NCBI GenBank assembly: GCA_002730485.1
Contig: PCAH01000166.1
Coordinates: forward strand, 1-33,901
Direction: 5' to 3'
DNA from: Dehalococcoidia bacterium
GTDB lineage: Bacteria > Chloroflexota > Dehalococcoidia > UBA3495
DNA length: 33,901 nucleotides
The position numbers and the translations under genes are program-made. A model generated the notes under the pieces. The model was not told where the DNA came from. It searched no databases and saw only the letters and a program-made list of their open reading frames with translations. Shown piece after piece: positions 8,409 to 17,629 of the stretch (the first letter of the stretch is position 1; every line of letters starts with the position of its first letter).

Positions 8409-8457
8409 GTGTTCTTCTGTCCTCCCTGATCTACCTAATGGTGAATGAGAAGAACAC
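8409..8457 (-). promoter_or_regulatory. Inverted repeat between pdxS and pdxT
   Basis: A perfect 10-bp inverted repeat GTGTTCTTCT/AGAAGAACAC (8409-8418 and 8448-8457) encloses a 29-base loop in the 106-base gap between the two subunit genes. It lacks a T-run, so it is not a standard terminator. An RNA hairpin that adjusts the PdxS:PdxT ratio by processing or partial termination is possible. Confidence 0.45.
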
Positions 8458-8481
8458 TGATACGGTCTTAATCCAAGTCTG

Positions 8482-9372
<891 letters not shown>

Positions 9373-9462
9373 CTTTGCCGTCCTCCGAGTGTTTGCGTTT
9401 TAGTTGGTGGCAAGAGACAAACTTTCTCAGTAATAGGAAAAATCAGCCTCGGTTGCGCCTAT

Positions 9463-9492
9463 ATTATACGCCTACGGCATGACGATTATCAA
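9463..9492 (-). promoter_or_regulatory. Promoter of the pdxS operon
   Basis: On the minus strand a -35 box TTGATA (9492-9487) is separated by 18 bases from a perfect -10 box TATAAT (9468-9463). Transcription would start about 80 bases before the pdxS ATG. Confidence 0.7.
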
Positions 9493-9508
9493 TTGAGCAG
9501 GTCATCTC

Positions 9509-10120
9509 TCAGTGGAGACTGGAGTCGTGTCTAGAGGGGGCATAACCATTGATCATCTCTTCTAAGGTTTGATACCAGGGGTTGTTATTTTCGTTAATAC
9601 GGACGGACATGTTGACCAGTGACGCAAACTTAGCTACGTCTGCGTCGAGGGGAAGGGCGTCCATGACATCGTTGATAACTGTCATTACACCTTCAAGGTT
9701 CCCGTCCTGAGCCCAGTAGCTCTTACGCATGATCTCCGCATATTCGGCTACCGCGGCGTCCGATCAGAATCGGGGAAAGGCGTCGTTCCTGCCGCGGTCG
9801 TCAATTTCTTGTCCGTGTCGACCCACTCTCATCAGCCAGTACTTTTCAGGCCCGAACTGAGACGGGGCAGCCTCCATGTGGATTGCAAACGCTTCATCCT
9901 CTGGAGGCTCATATCCCTGTTCAAAATAGTTTATGAACTCCTCTATCAAAACGGAGCCCGGGTTGGGTAGGTGGCCGTCATTGAAGAACCTTCGAGCAAT
10001 GGTGTAAGAGGCCGTATCCACATCCATGGCAAAAGTTGAGAGGCGATCGTCTTCTGTGTCTATGAAGGGACTAACACCGGAATTCTCGAAAAATGTGGCG
10101 CCATAGGCAGTGTCGTTCAA
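9509..10120 (-). pseudogene. YfbK-type von Willebrand factor A protein, internally deleted remnant
   Basis: The upstream part (10120 to 9764) reads SPFIDTEDDRLSTFAMDVDTASY...RRFFNDGHLPNPGSVLIEEFINYFEQGY, the N-terminal domain that precedes the VWA domain in YfbK-like proteins. It stops at TGA (9764-9766) just after GREI-like GQEIDDRGRNDAF. The same frame continues directly after this single stop with SDAAVAEYAEIMRKSYWAQDGNLEGV, the C-terminal domain of the same family. The whole VWA/MIDAS domain (DxSxS) and its surroundings, normally some 300 residues, are missing between the two parts. The 5' end is also gone: a TAG lies 9 bases before the TTG and no signal peptide is present. It is a clear deletion pseudogene, and the TGA sits at the junction. 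Confidence 0.85.
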
Positions 10121-10487
10121 CGTACACTAATTGGGGACACGAGCGGTCGGGTTTGCCGTAAGTGCACTCGAGTTAGCCACCTTATCCAAAGTATTCAGAC
10201 AGGAAGATAAGATCAGGATTAAGACCGACCTTTCTGATAACAGAAGAGATATACCGAGGATGCTGTATCGAATTATCGTCATTGGATTTCTCCCGTTATG
10301 GTAATTTAAATTTCGCGCTCAATGCCACATATCATCCGCTAAGATTTTAGGCCCAGCTGATTTGGTTATTCTTTGTAAGACGGAAACGAGGACAAAAAAT
10401 CCCAAGAACAGGAAGTGCGGGTCTTAAGGGCTGGTGTCAGGGCATAAATCCCGATTTGGCCGAGATGGGATTTGCCCTACAGGCTTC
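10121..10487. other. Gap without a recognisable gene; contains a long hairpin
   Basis: I see no coding sequence. Near its end lies a strong hairpin at 10439-10478: AGGGC and AAATCCC on the left pair with GGGATTT and GCCCT on the right, 12 bp with a 2-base bulge and a 14-base loop. It sits immediately before the tRNA promoter and could insulate it from upstream transcription, but it lacks a clear T-run. Confidence 0.5.
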
Positions 10488-10517
10488 TTGACAGTAGACG
10501 TGCGTAGATTTGATAAT
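10488..10517 (+). promoter_or_regulatory. Promoter of the tRNA-Phe/tRNA-Gly unit
   Basis: TTGACA (10488-10493), an 18-base spacer and GATAAT (10512-10517) end 10 bases before the tRNA-Phe 5' end. This is close to consensus, as expected for a stable-RNA promoter. Confidence 0.7.
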
Positions 10518-10527
10518 AGACCCTACT

Positions 10528-10603
10528 GCCGAGGTAGCTCAGGTGGTAGAGCACGGCACTGAAAATGCCGGTGTCGACAGTTCGAGTCTGTCCCTCGGCA
10601 CCA
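10528..10603 (+). tRNA. tRNA-Phe (anticodon GAA)
   Basis: The acceptor arm GCCGAGG/CCTCGGC, D stem GCTC/GAGC, anticodon stem CGGCA/TGCCG with loop CTGAAAA (anticodon GAA), and T arm GACAG-TTCGAGT-CTGTC form a complete cloverleaf. CCA is encoded at 10601-10603. It is transcribed together with the tRNA-Gly 41 bases downstream. Confidence 0.97.
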
Positions 10604-10644
10604 TTAACAATCTTGGTACCGGTTAGAAGCCGGAGCAGTATAGA

Positions 10645-10719
<75 letters not shown>

Positions 10720-10869
10720 ATTTTTTGAAGCTAAATCACCCTCTTCTTACACATACGGCAACTCATCAGTAGCCGTTTCCCCTTCGTTTTTCCCGACTTA
10801 GGCCAGGAAATCGGCCAAATTACACTAGTCCTGCATCCGTTCTACGAACTCACCGGTAGCACTGGCAAC

Positions 10870-11085
10870 CTATGGGCTGTTAGTCCTGACAACAGTCGAG
10901 GCTTCCACTAATTCCAGCCATGTTTCCAAGTGGAATAGAATCCTGTGATACTGGGCTGGCCGAAAGTCGCTGTATTTCTCATCCCAGTAGATGATGCTTC
11001 CGGCAGTCTTGCCTAAAATGTCATCATCCTGCTGAGCCTCTTTGAGTAAATCCCGCGCCTCATCCAATTTGTGTTTGGTAACCAC
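10870..11085 (-). CDS. Small hypothetical protein (71 aa)
   Basis: I do not recognise the family. The start is well supported: a perfect AAGGAGGT Shine-Dalgarno (11100-11093) stands 7 bases before the GTG at 11085. The product is soluble, charged and probably helical at the N-terminus (HKLDEARDLLKEAQQDDD), followed by GSIIYWDEKY and a Trp/Leu-rich segment HRILFHLETWLELVEAS. There is no signal peptide or membrane segment. It lies alone between the tRNA pair and the second LLM gene, on the opposite strand to both. The exact SD makes it more believable than most short frames here. Confidence 0.6.
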   Translation of the reverse strand: MVTKHKLDEARDLLKEAQQDDDILGKTAGSIIYWDEKYSDFRPAQYHRILFHLETWLELVEASTVVRTNSP

Positions 11086-11100
11086 ATTGATTACCTCCTT

Positions 11101-11126
11101 AAATAAAAATAGCCCCGTTTGGGCTT
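11101..11126 (-). terminator. Intrinsic terminator, apparently orphaned
   Basis: On the minus strand AAGCCC-AAAC-GGGGCT is followed by ATTTTTATTT. It points leftward, but no leftward gene lies upstream of it (rightward LLM gene beyond). It may be the end of a gene that has been lost, or an attenuator in the leader of the 71-residue ORF, whose SD begins right after it. Confidence 0.55.
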
Positions 11127-11319
11127 CAGATTTCCAATGTTTGGTACCGAAAAATATTGTTATCTTGGAAAGGAAAGCTTGTTAAGCTGGGATGTTAAAG
11201 AGTCCGGTATATGACTATTTTGTATTTATACAATGGTTTAACGCGATGAATCTTGGTGGTAGCTTTACGATTCCAATATGGTGTCTATCCATGACGACGG
11301 AAGCATGCCTGGTGAAGAA

Positions 11320-12381
11320 ATGAAATTTGGAATTATGACTTCTAAGGTTGATGAGATTGGGTATATAACGCACGCGGAAAATCTGGGATTTAGCCATTGC
11401 TGGGTGACAGACAGTCCGATGCTGCGTTCAAATTGTTGGGCTGTTCTGGCCTTGGCTGCGAATGCTACAAGGACGATGCAACTTGGGACTGGGGTGAGCG
11501 TTCCTGGCCTCAGACAGGCACCAGTTACAGCGAACGGTATTGCCACGATAAATCGCTTAGCACCTGGCAGATGTTTCGTAAGTCTAGGAACAGGAAATAC
11601 TGCTGCCAGAACTCTAGGTCAAAGACCGATGAGACTAGCTGAATTTGAAGAATACGTAAAGATTGTAAAGGCCTTAATCAGTGGAGAGGAAGCGGAACTA
11701 CATGATGCAGGGGAATCTCATAAAATTCAATTCCAGATGCTTGAGCATAATTTTATTGACCTAGAGCATCCGATCAAACTGTATATCGCAGGATTTGGTC
11801 CCAAGGCTCAACAAATAGCTGGAAGTCACGGCGATGGGCTGATTTCAGGGATACCTAGAGGCGGAGATGTTAGTACGATGCTCGAGAACGCACGCCTAGG
11901 CGCTCAAAAAGCCGGGCATGGACTTGAGATGGATTTCGAAACATCGGTATTGGCAAACGTCATATTATTGGAATCTGGTGAGTCTGTCTTGAGCGACAGA
12001 GTCCTGCGTGAAGTCGGGCCTGCTGTAATAACAGGATTGCATTATCTAGTAAGTCAGTATCTCGAAACGGGAGACGAGCCACCTGAATATGCTAAGGGTA
12101 TATGGAACCAATATCTTCAATGGATAGATTCTTTTCCGGCAGACGTCAGGCATCAGCGATTACATGCATCGCATTACAGTTTCTTGGATCCCGAAGAAGC
12201 CCAATTCTTAGATATAGATCTGGTTAAAGGAAGTTGTTTGATTGGATCAGACGCAGAGATCATCGAGCAGATAGGAATTTTAGAAAAGAAAGGTCTGAAC
12301 CAGATTATTTTGTATCCGCCCTTAAACCGGCAATATAGGATGATAGAAGATTTCGCAGACAGGATAATTGTTCGTTCCTAA
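11320..12381 (+). CDS. LLM-class flavin/F420-dependent oxidoreductase, second copy
   Basis: From the ATG at 11320 the product is 353 residues and begins MKFGIMTSKVDEIG, the usual first beta strand of the family. It continues with AENLGFSHCWVTDSPM, LGTGVSVPGLRQAPVTANGIATINRLAPGR, SLGTGNTAARTLGQRPMR and GPKAQQIAGSHGDGLISG. An in-frame ATG at 11278 would add 14 residues with no family match. It is only distantly similar to the copy at 2857-3858, with a different insertion around residues 115-140, and its DNA is AT-richer. It is therefore probably an independent acquisition rather than a local duplicate. The likely role is oxidation or reduction of an organic substrate, which remains unidentified. 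Confidence 0.85.
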   Translation: MKFGIMTSKVDEIGYITHAENLGFSHCWVTDSPMLRSNCWAVLALAANATRTMQLGTGVSVPGLRQAPVTANGIATINRLAPGRCFVSLGTGNTAARTLGQRPMRLAEFEEYVKIVKALISGEEAELHDAGESHKIQFQMLEHNFIDLEHPIKLYIAGFGPKAQQIAGSHGDGLISGIPRGGDVSTMLENARLGAQKAGHGLEMDFETSVLANVILLESGESVLSDRVLREVGPAVITGLHYLVSQYLETGDEPPEYAKGIWNQYLQWIDSFPADVRHQRLHASHYSFLDPEEAQFLDIDLVKGSCLIGSDAEIIEQIGILEKKGLNQIILYPPLNRQYRMIEDFADRIIVRS

Positions 12382-12665
12382 TAGCTTCCGGTGAGAATCA
12401 CGGTAAGAACATCAGGGCACAGCTACGCTATTGGAAAACTCCGAGCATGCCTTAGGTGCACCCATTTTTAAGACCGCTTGTCACGGTGGGAGAGTGTATA
12501 CCCGCGTTTAAACCACGGAAATCAGATCGATAGATAGGGATTGATTATTGACTGGATACCCGATACATAAGTCGGAGTTTCAGCCTAGCACGTAATACAC
12601 GTAGGTTAAACCAAGTTCCAAATTCTATGATGTCTTGTGATAGGTTCATTTCTAGTTAAGGTTAC
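12382..12665. other. Gap, nothing recognised
   Basis: No coding frame, tRNA or clear hairpin was seen between the LLM gene and the pilin-like frame. The composition is AT-richer than the flanking housekeeping DNA. Confidence 0.5.
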
Positions 12666-13184
12666 ATAGAGAAGGTAATTGTATCCGGACTCCTGATTAT
12701 TGCGTCGGTAGTTGCTGCGGTTCTGACGATAACTGTTCTAGCGCCTAGTTCAGTAGACAGCAAGAATTCCATATTGGCATCGAATCAGGTAGCGAATAAC
12801 TTTGTCGGGACAAACATTGATGGTCTCAACGCCGTCCCAGACAGAGGGAATGGTCTAGCCATATCCGTATGGTTTAAGAACGTGGGTTCGGTGGATGTTC
12901 AGCCCGTATCTGCGATAGATGTCTTCTTGTTAACGGGAGATGGGTTGAGTGGTCGGTATATACCGTATTCGGATACTCCGACTTCTATAGATCGGTGGGA
13001 AGTTGTATCCCCACAAAATTCTGATGCGTGGATTCGAGGAGAGACTCTACTAATTAGACTGAATCTAGAAGCCAGTAGGCCGTTAAGCGCTGGTAGGTAC
13101 CTGGTGGCATTGACGACACCAAACGGCGTAACCGGAGAGATATTCTTTGAATATGCTCCGACTCCGACGCCGACTCCTCCTTGA
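12666..13184 (+). CDS. Archaellin/type IV pilin-like protein with ATA at the start position
   Basis: The frame from 12666 reads IEKVIVSGLLIIASVVAAV and onward to a TGA at 13182-13184 (172 codons). Family members in Chloroflexota, from memory, start MEK.I..GLLIIASV.AA with a class III-type hydrophobic helix. The body shows ISVWFKNVGSVDVQPVSAIDVFL, matching their W.KNVG....pi...DVF block. The C-terminus is a PTPTPTPP tail. Where ATG is expected the sequence has ATA (12666-12668), preceded by AAGG (12658-12661) and an in-frame TAA at 12655-12657. The next usable start, TTG 12774, would remove the whole membrane helix. The gene is either initiated at AUA or silenced by a start mutation. Confidence 0.65.
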   Translation: MEKVIVSGLLIIASVVAAVLTITVLAPSSVDSKNSILASNQVANNFVGTNIDGLNAVPDRGNGLAISVWFKNVGSVDVQPVSAIDVFLLTGDGLSGRYIPYSDTPTSIDRWEVVSPQNSDAWIRGETLLIRLNLEASRPLSAGRYLVALTTPNGVTGEIFFEYAPTPTPTPP

Positions 13185-13247
13185 GCCCCTACCCTATTAT
13201 CATGAATGGCACCATCTGGTATTGGTGCTAATGAATTTCTTGTACCT

Positions 13248-16200
13248 ATGTATTCAACAGTACACAGATTAATCCTACTAGGTTTTTTGGTATGTTTGAG
13301 TCTTGCTTGTGGCGGAGGGCAATCCTCTGACCAGTTGGTTAGCTCTACCGAAAAGATTACGGAAGACCAATCTAGCAAAGAAACAAGTGGCGCAAATCTA
13401 ATCCCCCCTGGGTCATCAGGTGGGGGCTCGAACATCGCCTCCAATACTCCCTCCAAAGGGGCGATTGCGAATGGTGGCACCGAGCGATCATCGACCTCAC
13501 TGCCGATGCTGAAATTTTTCGATCCGACTGAGGACGGATTCGGCTTCACTAATTTTGCCGGCGGTAGTGGCGCTGCCACCATCGGAGTGAACGACCTGGT
13601 GGAGTTATTTGGATCAGATGGTTTATGTATCCCAGGTGATTCCGGGATATGCGAACCCTACCCCGGAGTCGACCTTTTCCTCGGTCAACTGAACGCCGTG
13701 CTTGCTAATGGCCTCTGTTATGGCATAAGTGCTAGTGTCACGAACCATTTTTCTGGCGACAGAATTCTTGGGGGAATCGGGCCTGAGACAAAAGCTTTGG
13801 TGGACTTGAACCGAGGCGATGAACTCGATCACTCCATCGCCAAATTACACATGATGCAGTTCTCTGAAGAATATAGAGCTGCCCTCGACACCTATCTGGA
13901 TGACCGGCCAGATGAGATAGCTAGAGAGTTAAAAGCTTCGTTTGAGGACCCGGGGAACGGATCGACCCCTCCATATACCCTGGCCTTGTACACAGATGAA
14001 GGAGGGCATGCGATCACGCCTATAGGGATTGAAGAGACCGAATCCGGATATAGGGTATCTGTCTACGATAGCAATTGGCCCAGAGAGACGCGATGGGTGG
14101 ATATGGACGGGGACTCCTGGGAATATCAAGGGTCGGCGGTCTTAATAACTGAGGACAAGAACTCTGGCGGTGGATTATGGACCGGTCAAGGAGCTGGGAC
14201 GATGGCCCTGATACCGCATGCATTTCCGGACGACGGTTTCGATTGTTTCTTCTGTCAAGAAACTGGCTCCGGCTTATCAAAGAGCACCGGTTCCGTGATC
14301 ATGGTGAATGCTCAGGACATAAAGAATACCACCTTTGAAATGGCTTCTGATGACGGCCAAGAGATGACTTGGACCACCTTGGGGCGCTCAGGAAGACTCG
14401 AATCTGTCAAGACCTATATCCTCCCTTCACAGAGTGAATCTTTGGACGGTGGGAGTGACATCCTGATGGTTGTCGTCCCACCCGAGGTCAATAATTTTGA
14501 GGTCAACTTAACTCCTTTGAACGGCTCCAACGAAGAGATCGACCAGGCCGATTCTTTCGGGCTCGTCCTCGTTGGTCCCGGCATACCAACTACCGTCACG
14601 AAAGGGCATATTTTAGAAGCACCAGAGGAGGATTCTACGAATATCATAGAGTTCTCCAAAGACCCGTTGACTGACACTGTGGTGTTGTCTATCGATTCCG
14701 AAAAAGTTGAAACCATCGAGTCTGCGACTATCCAGTCGACAACGTTCGTTGAATTGGCTAGTGACGAACGGTATGAAGCCATCATCGTTGAAGACGCCCT
14801 CGACGATGTCGTAGTGGCACAGAAAGAGACCGCAGAAGTAGTTTTCTCACTAAAGGCGATTCTCGACGATGTGGAAACCCCATTAAGAACAACCGAAACT
14901 GGAGACGGGTTGAGATTCTCTAAATTTTCAGATGGGTCTGTAACGGTCGAATCGCCAGATAATGATTTGATCAATAAGACTGTGGATGCGGGATACGAAG
15001 TAGCATTCTCAGACGGGACGACCGCGTCTTTCCAAATCAGTGAAGACAGGGCGATGATTGGTAATTTCTCCGACGGTTCAACCTCAATAAGATTTAAATC
15101 AGGAAATGGAGTACATTCCACTGCTGATGGGTGGGTCATAAATGAGCCGACTAGAGGCGAGTATGAGGTACTACGAGAGAATTTAGAGGGAGTATTGGAG
15201 AGGCCTTCGTTGGATGCTCTAGCTCAGAACTTTACGATCGCAGCCGAGACCAAAGAAATGATGCGCGATCTTATATTTGATGAAGAATCTCAGCGGGATC
15301 CCAAAAATGACCCCCTGTTTGGTGTCGAAGGTGATGTTGGCGTTGCAGATGTTGTCAGCGTCAATACTGAGCGAGCAGAAATCCTTTACGACAAATATGA
15401 ATTATTAAAACAGGTAAGAGAAGTTATTGCGTTAGAGACACAAGACATTGGATCCAACGTGTTTGTCCAGGCCACGTTAGGATCGATGGAGACGACCGAT
15501 TGGTCGGTTAAATTGGAGGCTGAACAGAAATCGTGGGCCGATGAGATGGAAACTGCAGAGGCCATTGTAGTGGCTGAACAAGAAACTAGCGCTGAGTCTA
15601 CATCTGAAACTACGGGTGAGGCTGAAAGCGAATCGGAAGCCAACGCCGCCGAACGTGAAACCAAGCTTAAGGAGTGGGCAGATGCTGTGACAGAAGCCGC
15701 GGCAGAACGAGAAACCAGGGCCGAAGAGATAGCGGCTGCTGAAACCCAAGCCTTGGAAGATCGAGAAGCCAAACGAGAAATCGAAAGCGAAGCTCGGCTT
15801 AAAGATTGGGCAGATGCTGTGGCGAAAGCCGGAGTGGAACTAGAAGCCAGGATTAAGGATATAGAGCCTGTTGAAGCCAAAACCGAGGTGGAACGAGAAG
15901 CCAGAGTTAAAGAGATAGAGACTGCTCAAGCCAAAGCCACTGCAGAACGAGAAGCTAAGGTCAAGGAGTGGGCAGATGCCGCGGCCAAAGTACAGACTGA
16001 CTTGAAAACGACTACAAACGACAAAGAGGATAACAGCGACGGGATCGAGTCTACTGTGGAGGCCGAGGATTTCGCTTCAGAGGCCACTGTGACCGATAAC
16101 GGTAATTCCTCCGCAGAGGCCACTGCGACCGATGACGGTAATTCCTCCACAGAGGCCACTGCGACCGATGACGGTAATTCCTCCACAGAGGCCACCGCGG

Positions 16201-16373
16201 CCGATGACGGTAATTCCTCCACAGAGGCCACCGCGACCGATGACGGTAATTCCAACCCAGAAGAGTCAGGAGAGAATTCGGATGAGGGGCAGTCAAGCGG
16301 TAATACCGAAAACATACCGGACGAGATCCAAGAACGGATAGATGAAATGAGGGAGCGGTCGTCGCAACGTTAG
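13248..16373 (+). CDS. Large lipoprotein with papain-like Cys/His/Asp domain, coiled coil and tandem repeats
   Basis: From ATG 13248 the product is 1041 residues. A signal peptide RLILLGFLVCLSLAC gives a lipobox-like SLAC with Cys21, followed by a Gly/Ser/Thr linker. A domain at about 85-300 carries GLCYGIS (Cys157), EGGHAITPIG (His254) and VYDSNWP (Asp274/Asn276). This order and spacing suggest a papain-like cysteine-peptidase or transglutaminase fold. Residues 300-700 look beta-rich. About 745-930 form an Ala/Glu/Arg/Lys coiled coil with three KxWADA units, and five 12-residue repeats follow. An ATG at 13206 would add 14 residues before the signal peptide. The protein is probably extracytoplasmic and anchored by lipid. 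It lies 63 bases after the pilin-like frame. Peptidase activity is inferred from motifs only. Confidence 0.8.
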   Translation: MYSTVHRLILLGFLVCLSLACGGGQSSDQLVSSTEKITEDQSSKETSGANLIPPGSSGGGSNIASNTPSKGAIANGGTERSSTSLPMLKFFDPTEDGFGFTNFAGGSGAATIGVNDLVELFGSDGLCIPGDSGICEPYPGVDLFLGQLNAVLANGLCYGISASVTNHFSGDRILGGIGPETKALVDLNRGDELDHSIAKLHMMQFSEEYRAALDTYLDDRPDEIARELKASFEDPGNGSTPPYTLALYTDEGGHAITPIGIEETESGYRVSVYDSNWPRETRWVDMDGDSWEYQGSAVLITEDKNSGGGLWTGQGAGTMALIPHAFPDDGFDCFFCQETGSGLSKSTGSVIMVNAQDIKNTTFEMASDDGQEMTWTTLGRSGRLESVKTYILPSQSESLDGGSDILMVVVPPEVNNFEVNLTPLNGSNEEIDQADSFGLVLVGPGIPTTVTKGHILEAPEEDSTNIIEFSKDPLTDTVVLSIDSEKVETIESATIQSTTFVELASDERYEAIIVEDALDDVVVAQKETAEVVFSLKAILDDVETPLRTTETGDGLRFSKFSDGSVTVESPDNDLINKTVDAGYEVAFSDGTTASFQISEDRAMIGNFSDGSTSIRFKSGNGVHSTADGWVINEPTRGEYEVLRENLEGVLERPSLDALAQNFTIAAETKEMMRDLIFDEESQRDPKNDPLFGVEGDVGVADVVSVNTERAEILYDKYELLKQVREVIALETQDIGSNVFVQATLGSMETTDWSVKLEAEQKSWADEMETAEAIVVAEQETSAESTSETTGEAESESEANAAERETKLKEWADAVTEAAAERETRAEEIAAAETQALEDREAKREIESEARLKDWADAVAKAGVELEARIKDIEPVEAKTEVEREARVKEIETAQAKATAEREAKVKEWADAAAKVQTDLKTTTNDKEDNSDGIESTVEAEDFASEATVTDNGNSSAEATATDDGNSSTEATATDDGNSSTEATAADDGNSSTEATATDDGNSNPEESGENSDEGQSSGNTENIPDEIQERIDEMRERSSQR
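16080..16259 (+). repeat. Five tandem 36-bp repeats inside the lipoprotein gene
   Basis: Units start at 16080, 16116, 16152, 16188 and 16224, and each encodes EATATDDGNSST with small changes (VTDNGNSSA in unit 1, AADDG in unit 4, SNP in unit 5). Units 2 and 3 are identical at the protein level. The acidic, Ser/Thr-rich repeat is likely an extended stalk and is prone to copy-number change. Confidence 0.95.
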
Positions 16374-16448
16374 ACTGGGTAATCCACAATATGAGAGTTC
16401 TTATTCTGGTAAAGACTAGATAGCTCGGGCCTTTGGCAAGCTAATAAT

Positions 16449-16742
16449 TTGATTCTAACGGTGAACAGGCCGTGGGATTATCATTCCAGAGGCTACGCTC
16501 ACTACATGAATGAACAATATTTTAGGGCCATCAGTGATTTAAATGAATCCATTCTAATTGAACCTACACAGAAGAGATTCGAACTTCGCGGCGCATCGTA
16601 TTATTATTCAGGTGGGGATATATTCAAAGTCCAATATCAAAATGCCCTTAGCGACTTTGAGGAAGCGATACGGATGAATTCGACTAGTAACTTGATTGCA
16701 TGGGAATCGGCTGCGTATTCTAAACTCGATCAGTTCGATTAA
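16449..16742 (+). CDS. TPR-repeat protein fragment
   Basis: The frame contains two recognisable tetratricopeptide units: DYHSRGYAHYMNEQYFRAISDLNESI and RFELRGASYYYSGG...YQNALSDFEEAIRMN, with the usual G/Y/A and A/I/L positions. Only 97 residues follow the first possible start, a TTG at 16449 without a Shine-Dalgarno, and the frame ends at TAA 16740-16742 just after another helix begins. It may be the remnant of a longer TPR protein, which usually has an N-terminal signal or a C-terminal extension. It follows the large lipoprotein by 75 bases on the same strand. Whether it is expressed is doubtful. Confidence 0.45.
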   Translation: MILTVNRPWDYHSRGYAHYMNEQYFRAISDLNESILIEPTQKRFELRGASYYYSGGDIFKVQYQNALSDFEEAIRMNSTSNLIAWESAAYSKLDQFD

Positions 16743-17104
16743 TCCGGTCGACCACCTGTCTTACCTCGGCGATGATGGTGGCGGTCATAGCCCTGTAGAT
16801 TGACGAATAGAGTTCTCAGAACCACATAGATTAAACTATTCTCAAATAAACCATATACTACCCATCTGATTGAGGTAGCATAAGATAAATATCTAAAACA
16901 TTCGAATCCGAATCGTTTTGATGTTATAAGCAAAATCAGATATCAAACAATTAAATCGTATCGCTCAAGGTATAGAAACAGATTTATTTGACCGGATATC
17001 GGCGTTTGACCCAATTGTGCTTGAGCCGGTCAGGCTTGTTGTCTCGTCAGAATAGACCAGCCTATAGTTCAAAATTCAAGGCTGAACGCTAAGGGGGAAA
17101 ACCC
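16743..17104. other. Gap, AT-rich, nothing recognised
   Basis: No credible gene is seen. The first 200 bases are very AT-rich with no clear promoter. An SD-like GGGGG stands just before the ATG at 17105 and belongs to the next gene. Confidence 0.5.
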
Positions 17105-17554
17105 ATGCCACAGCGTACTCTATGGATGCACGGCGTAAATATGCAGGTTGAATATCCCAACCGTTTGACCTCGGTCCGTGCCACTGGTCCTTTTGTCAGA
17201 ATCGAGGGCGCAAGAGGGCAGAACACTTGGCTCCATTTCCCTATACCAACATTGGCTGTCGTAGACGGCTCCAAAATGAATATCCAAGGAGCGATGGTCA
17301 GCTTCAGAACCCGTGACCACGCCTCCGTCCATGAAGTAATAATCTACGATGGCGAGTCTCGTATAGCTGAACATATGGACTTGGACTTGCGGGGCGACCA
17401 TCTGGACCATGGGTTCGACGTGCCAGGTGACCCCCACATTCACAAAGGAATCAACGTAACCCTTGGTGTCCGCTTCGATGAGAGCGCGCCTGATGTCCGT
17501 TCCATGCAGATTGAAGTCATCGGCGTCGGTCTGGAAACTTCAAGCGACGATTAG
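17105..17554 (+). CDS. DUF6623-like protein
   Basis: The 149-residue product looks like a single beta-sandwich domain: LWMHGVNMQVEYPNRLTSVR, then GQNTWLHFPIPTLAVVDGSKM, VSFRTRDHASVHEVIIYDGESRIAEH and a final GINVTLGVRFDES....QIEVIGVGLE. From memory this pattern (WxHG..vqvEyP, WfHf.iPTPv, VhvyDG) matches the uncharacterised DUF6623 family. That assignment needs a profile search. There is no signal peptide. A strong purine-rich SD (AAGGGGGAAAA) precedes the ATG. It lies 75 bases before the aldehyde dehydrogenase gene on the same strand, so cotranscription is possible. No function is known. Confidence 0.72.
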   Translation: MPQRTLWMHGVNMQVEYPNRLTSVRATGPFVRIEGARGQNTWLHFPIPTLAVVDGSKMNIQGAMVSFRTRDHASVHEVIIYDGESRIAEHMDLDLRGDHLDHGFDVPGDPHIHKGINVTLGVRFDESAPDVRSMQIEVIGVGLETSSDD

Positions 17555-17629
17555 CAAAACGAGACACCTCGAAACCAACAGATCAAAACTACTGAAGTTC
17601 AGATGAACGTTCAGGCGGAGGAATATACC

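Noticed and set aside
9764..9766. TGA in the YfbK remnant as a selenocysteine codon
   Set aside because: There is no Cys-x-x or other redox context. The central domain is missing at exactly this point, and the 5' end is gone.
14414..15139. Long minus-strand frame inside the large lipoprotein gene
   Set aside because: It is a Ser/Thr-rich shadow produced by the acidic codons of the plus-strand gene. No motif or SD is present.
16080..16259. Possible CRISPR array
   Set aside because: The 36-bp units are contiguous with no spacers and encode a regular peptide repeat.
15926..16315. Minus-strand frame with repeats VASVEELPSSVA
   Set aside because: It is the reverse reading of the 36-bp tandem repeats. 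The plus-strand frame is continuous with a full gene.
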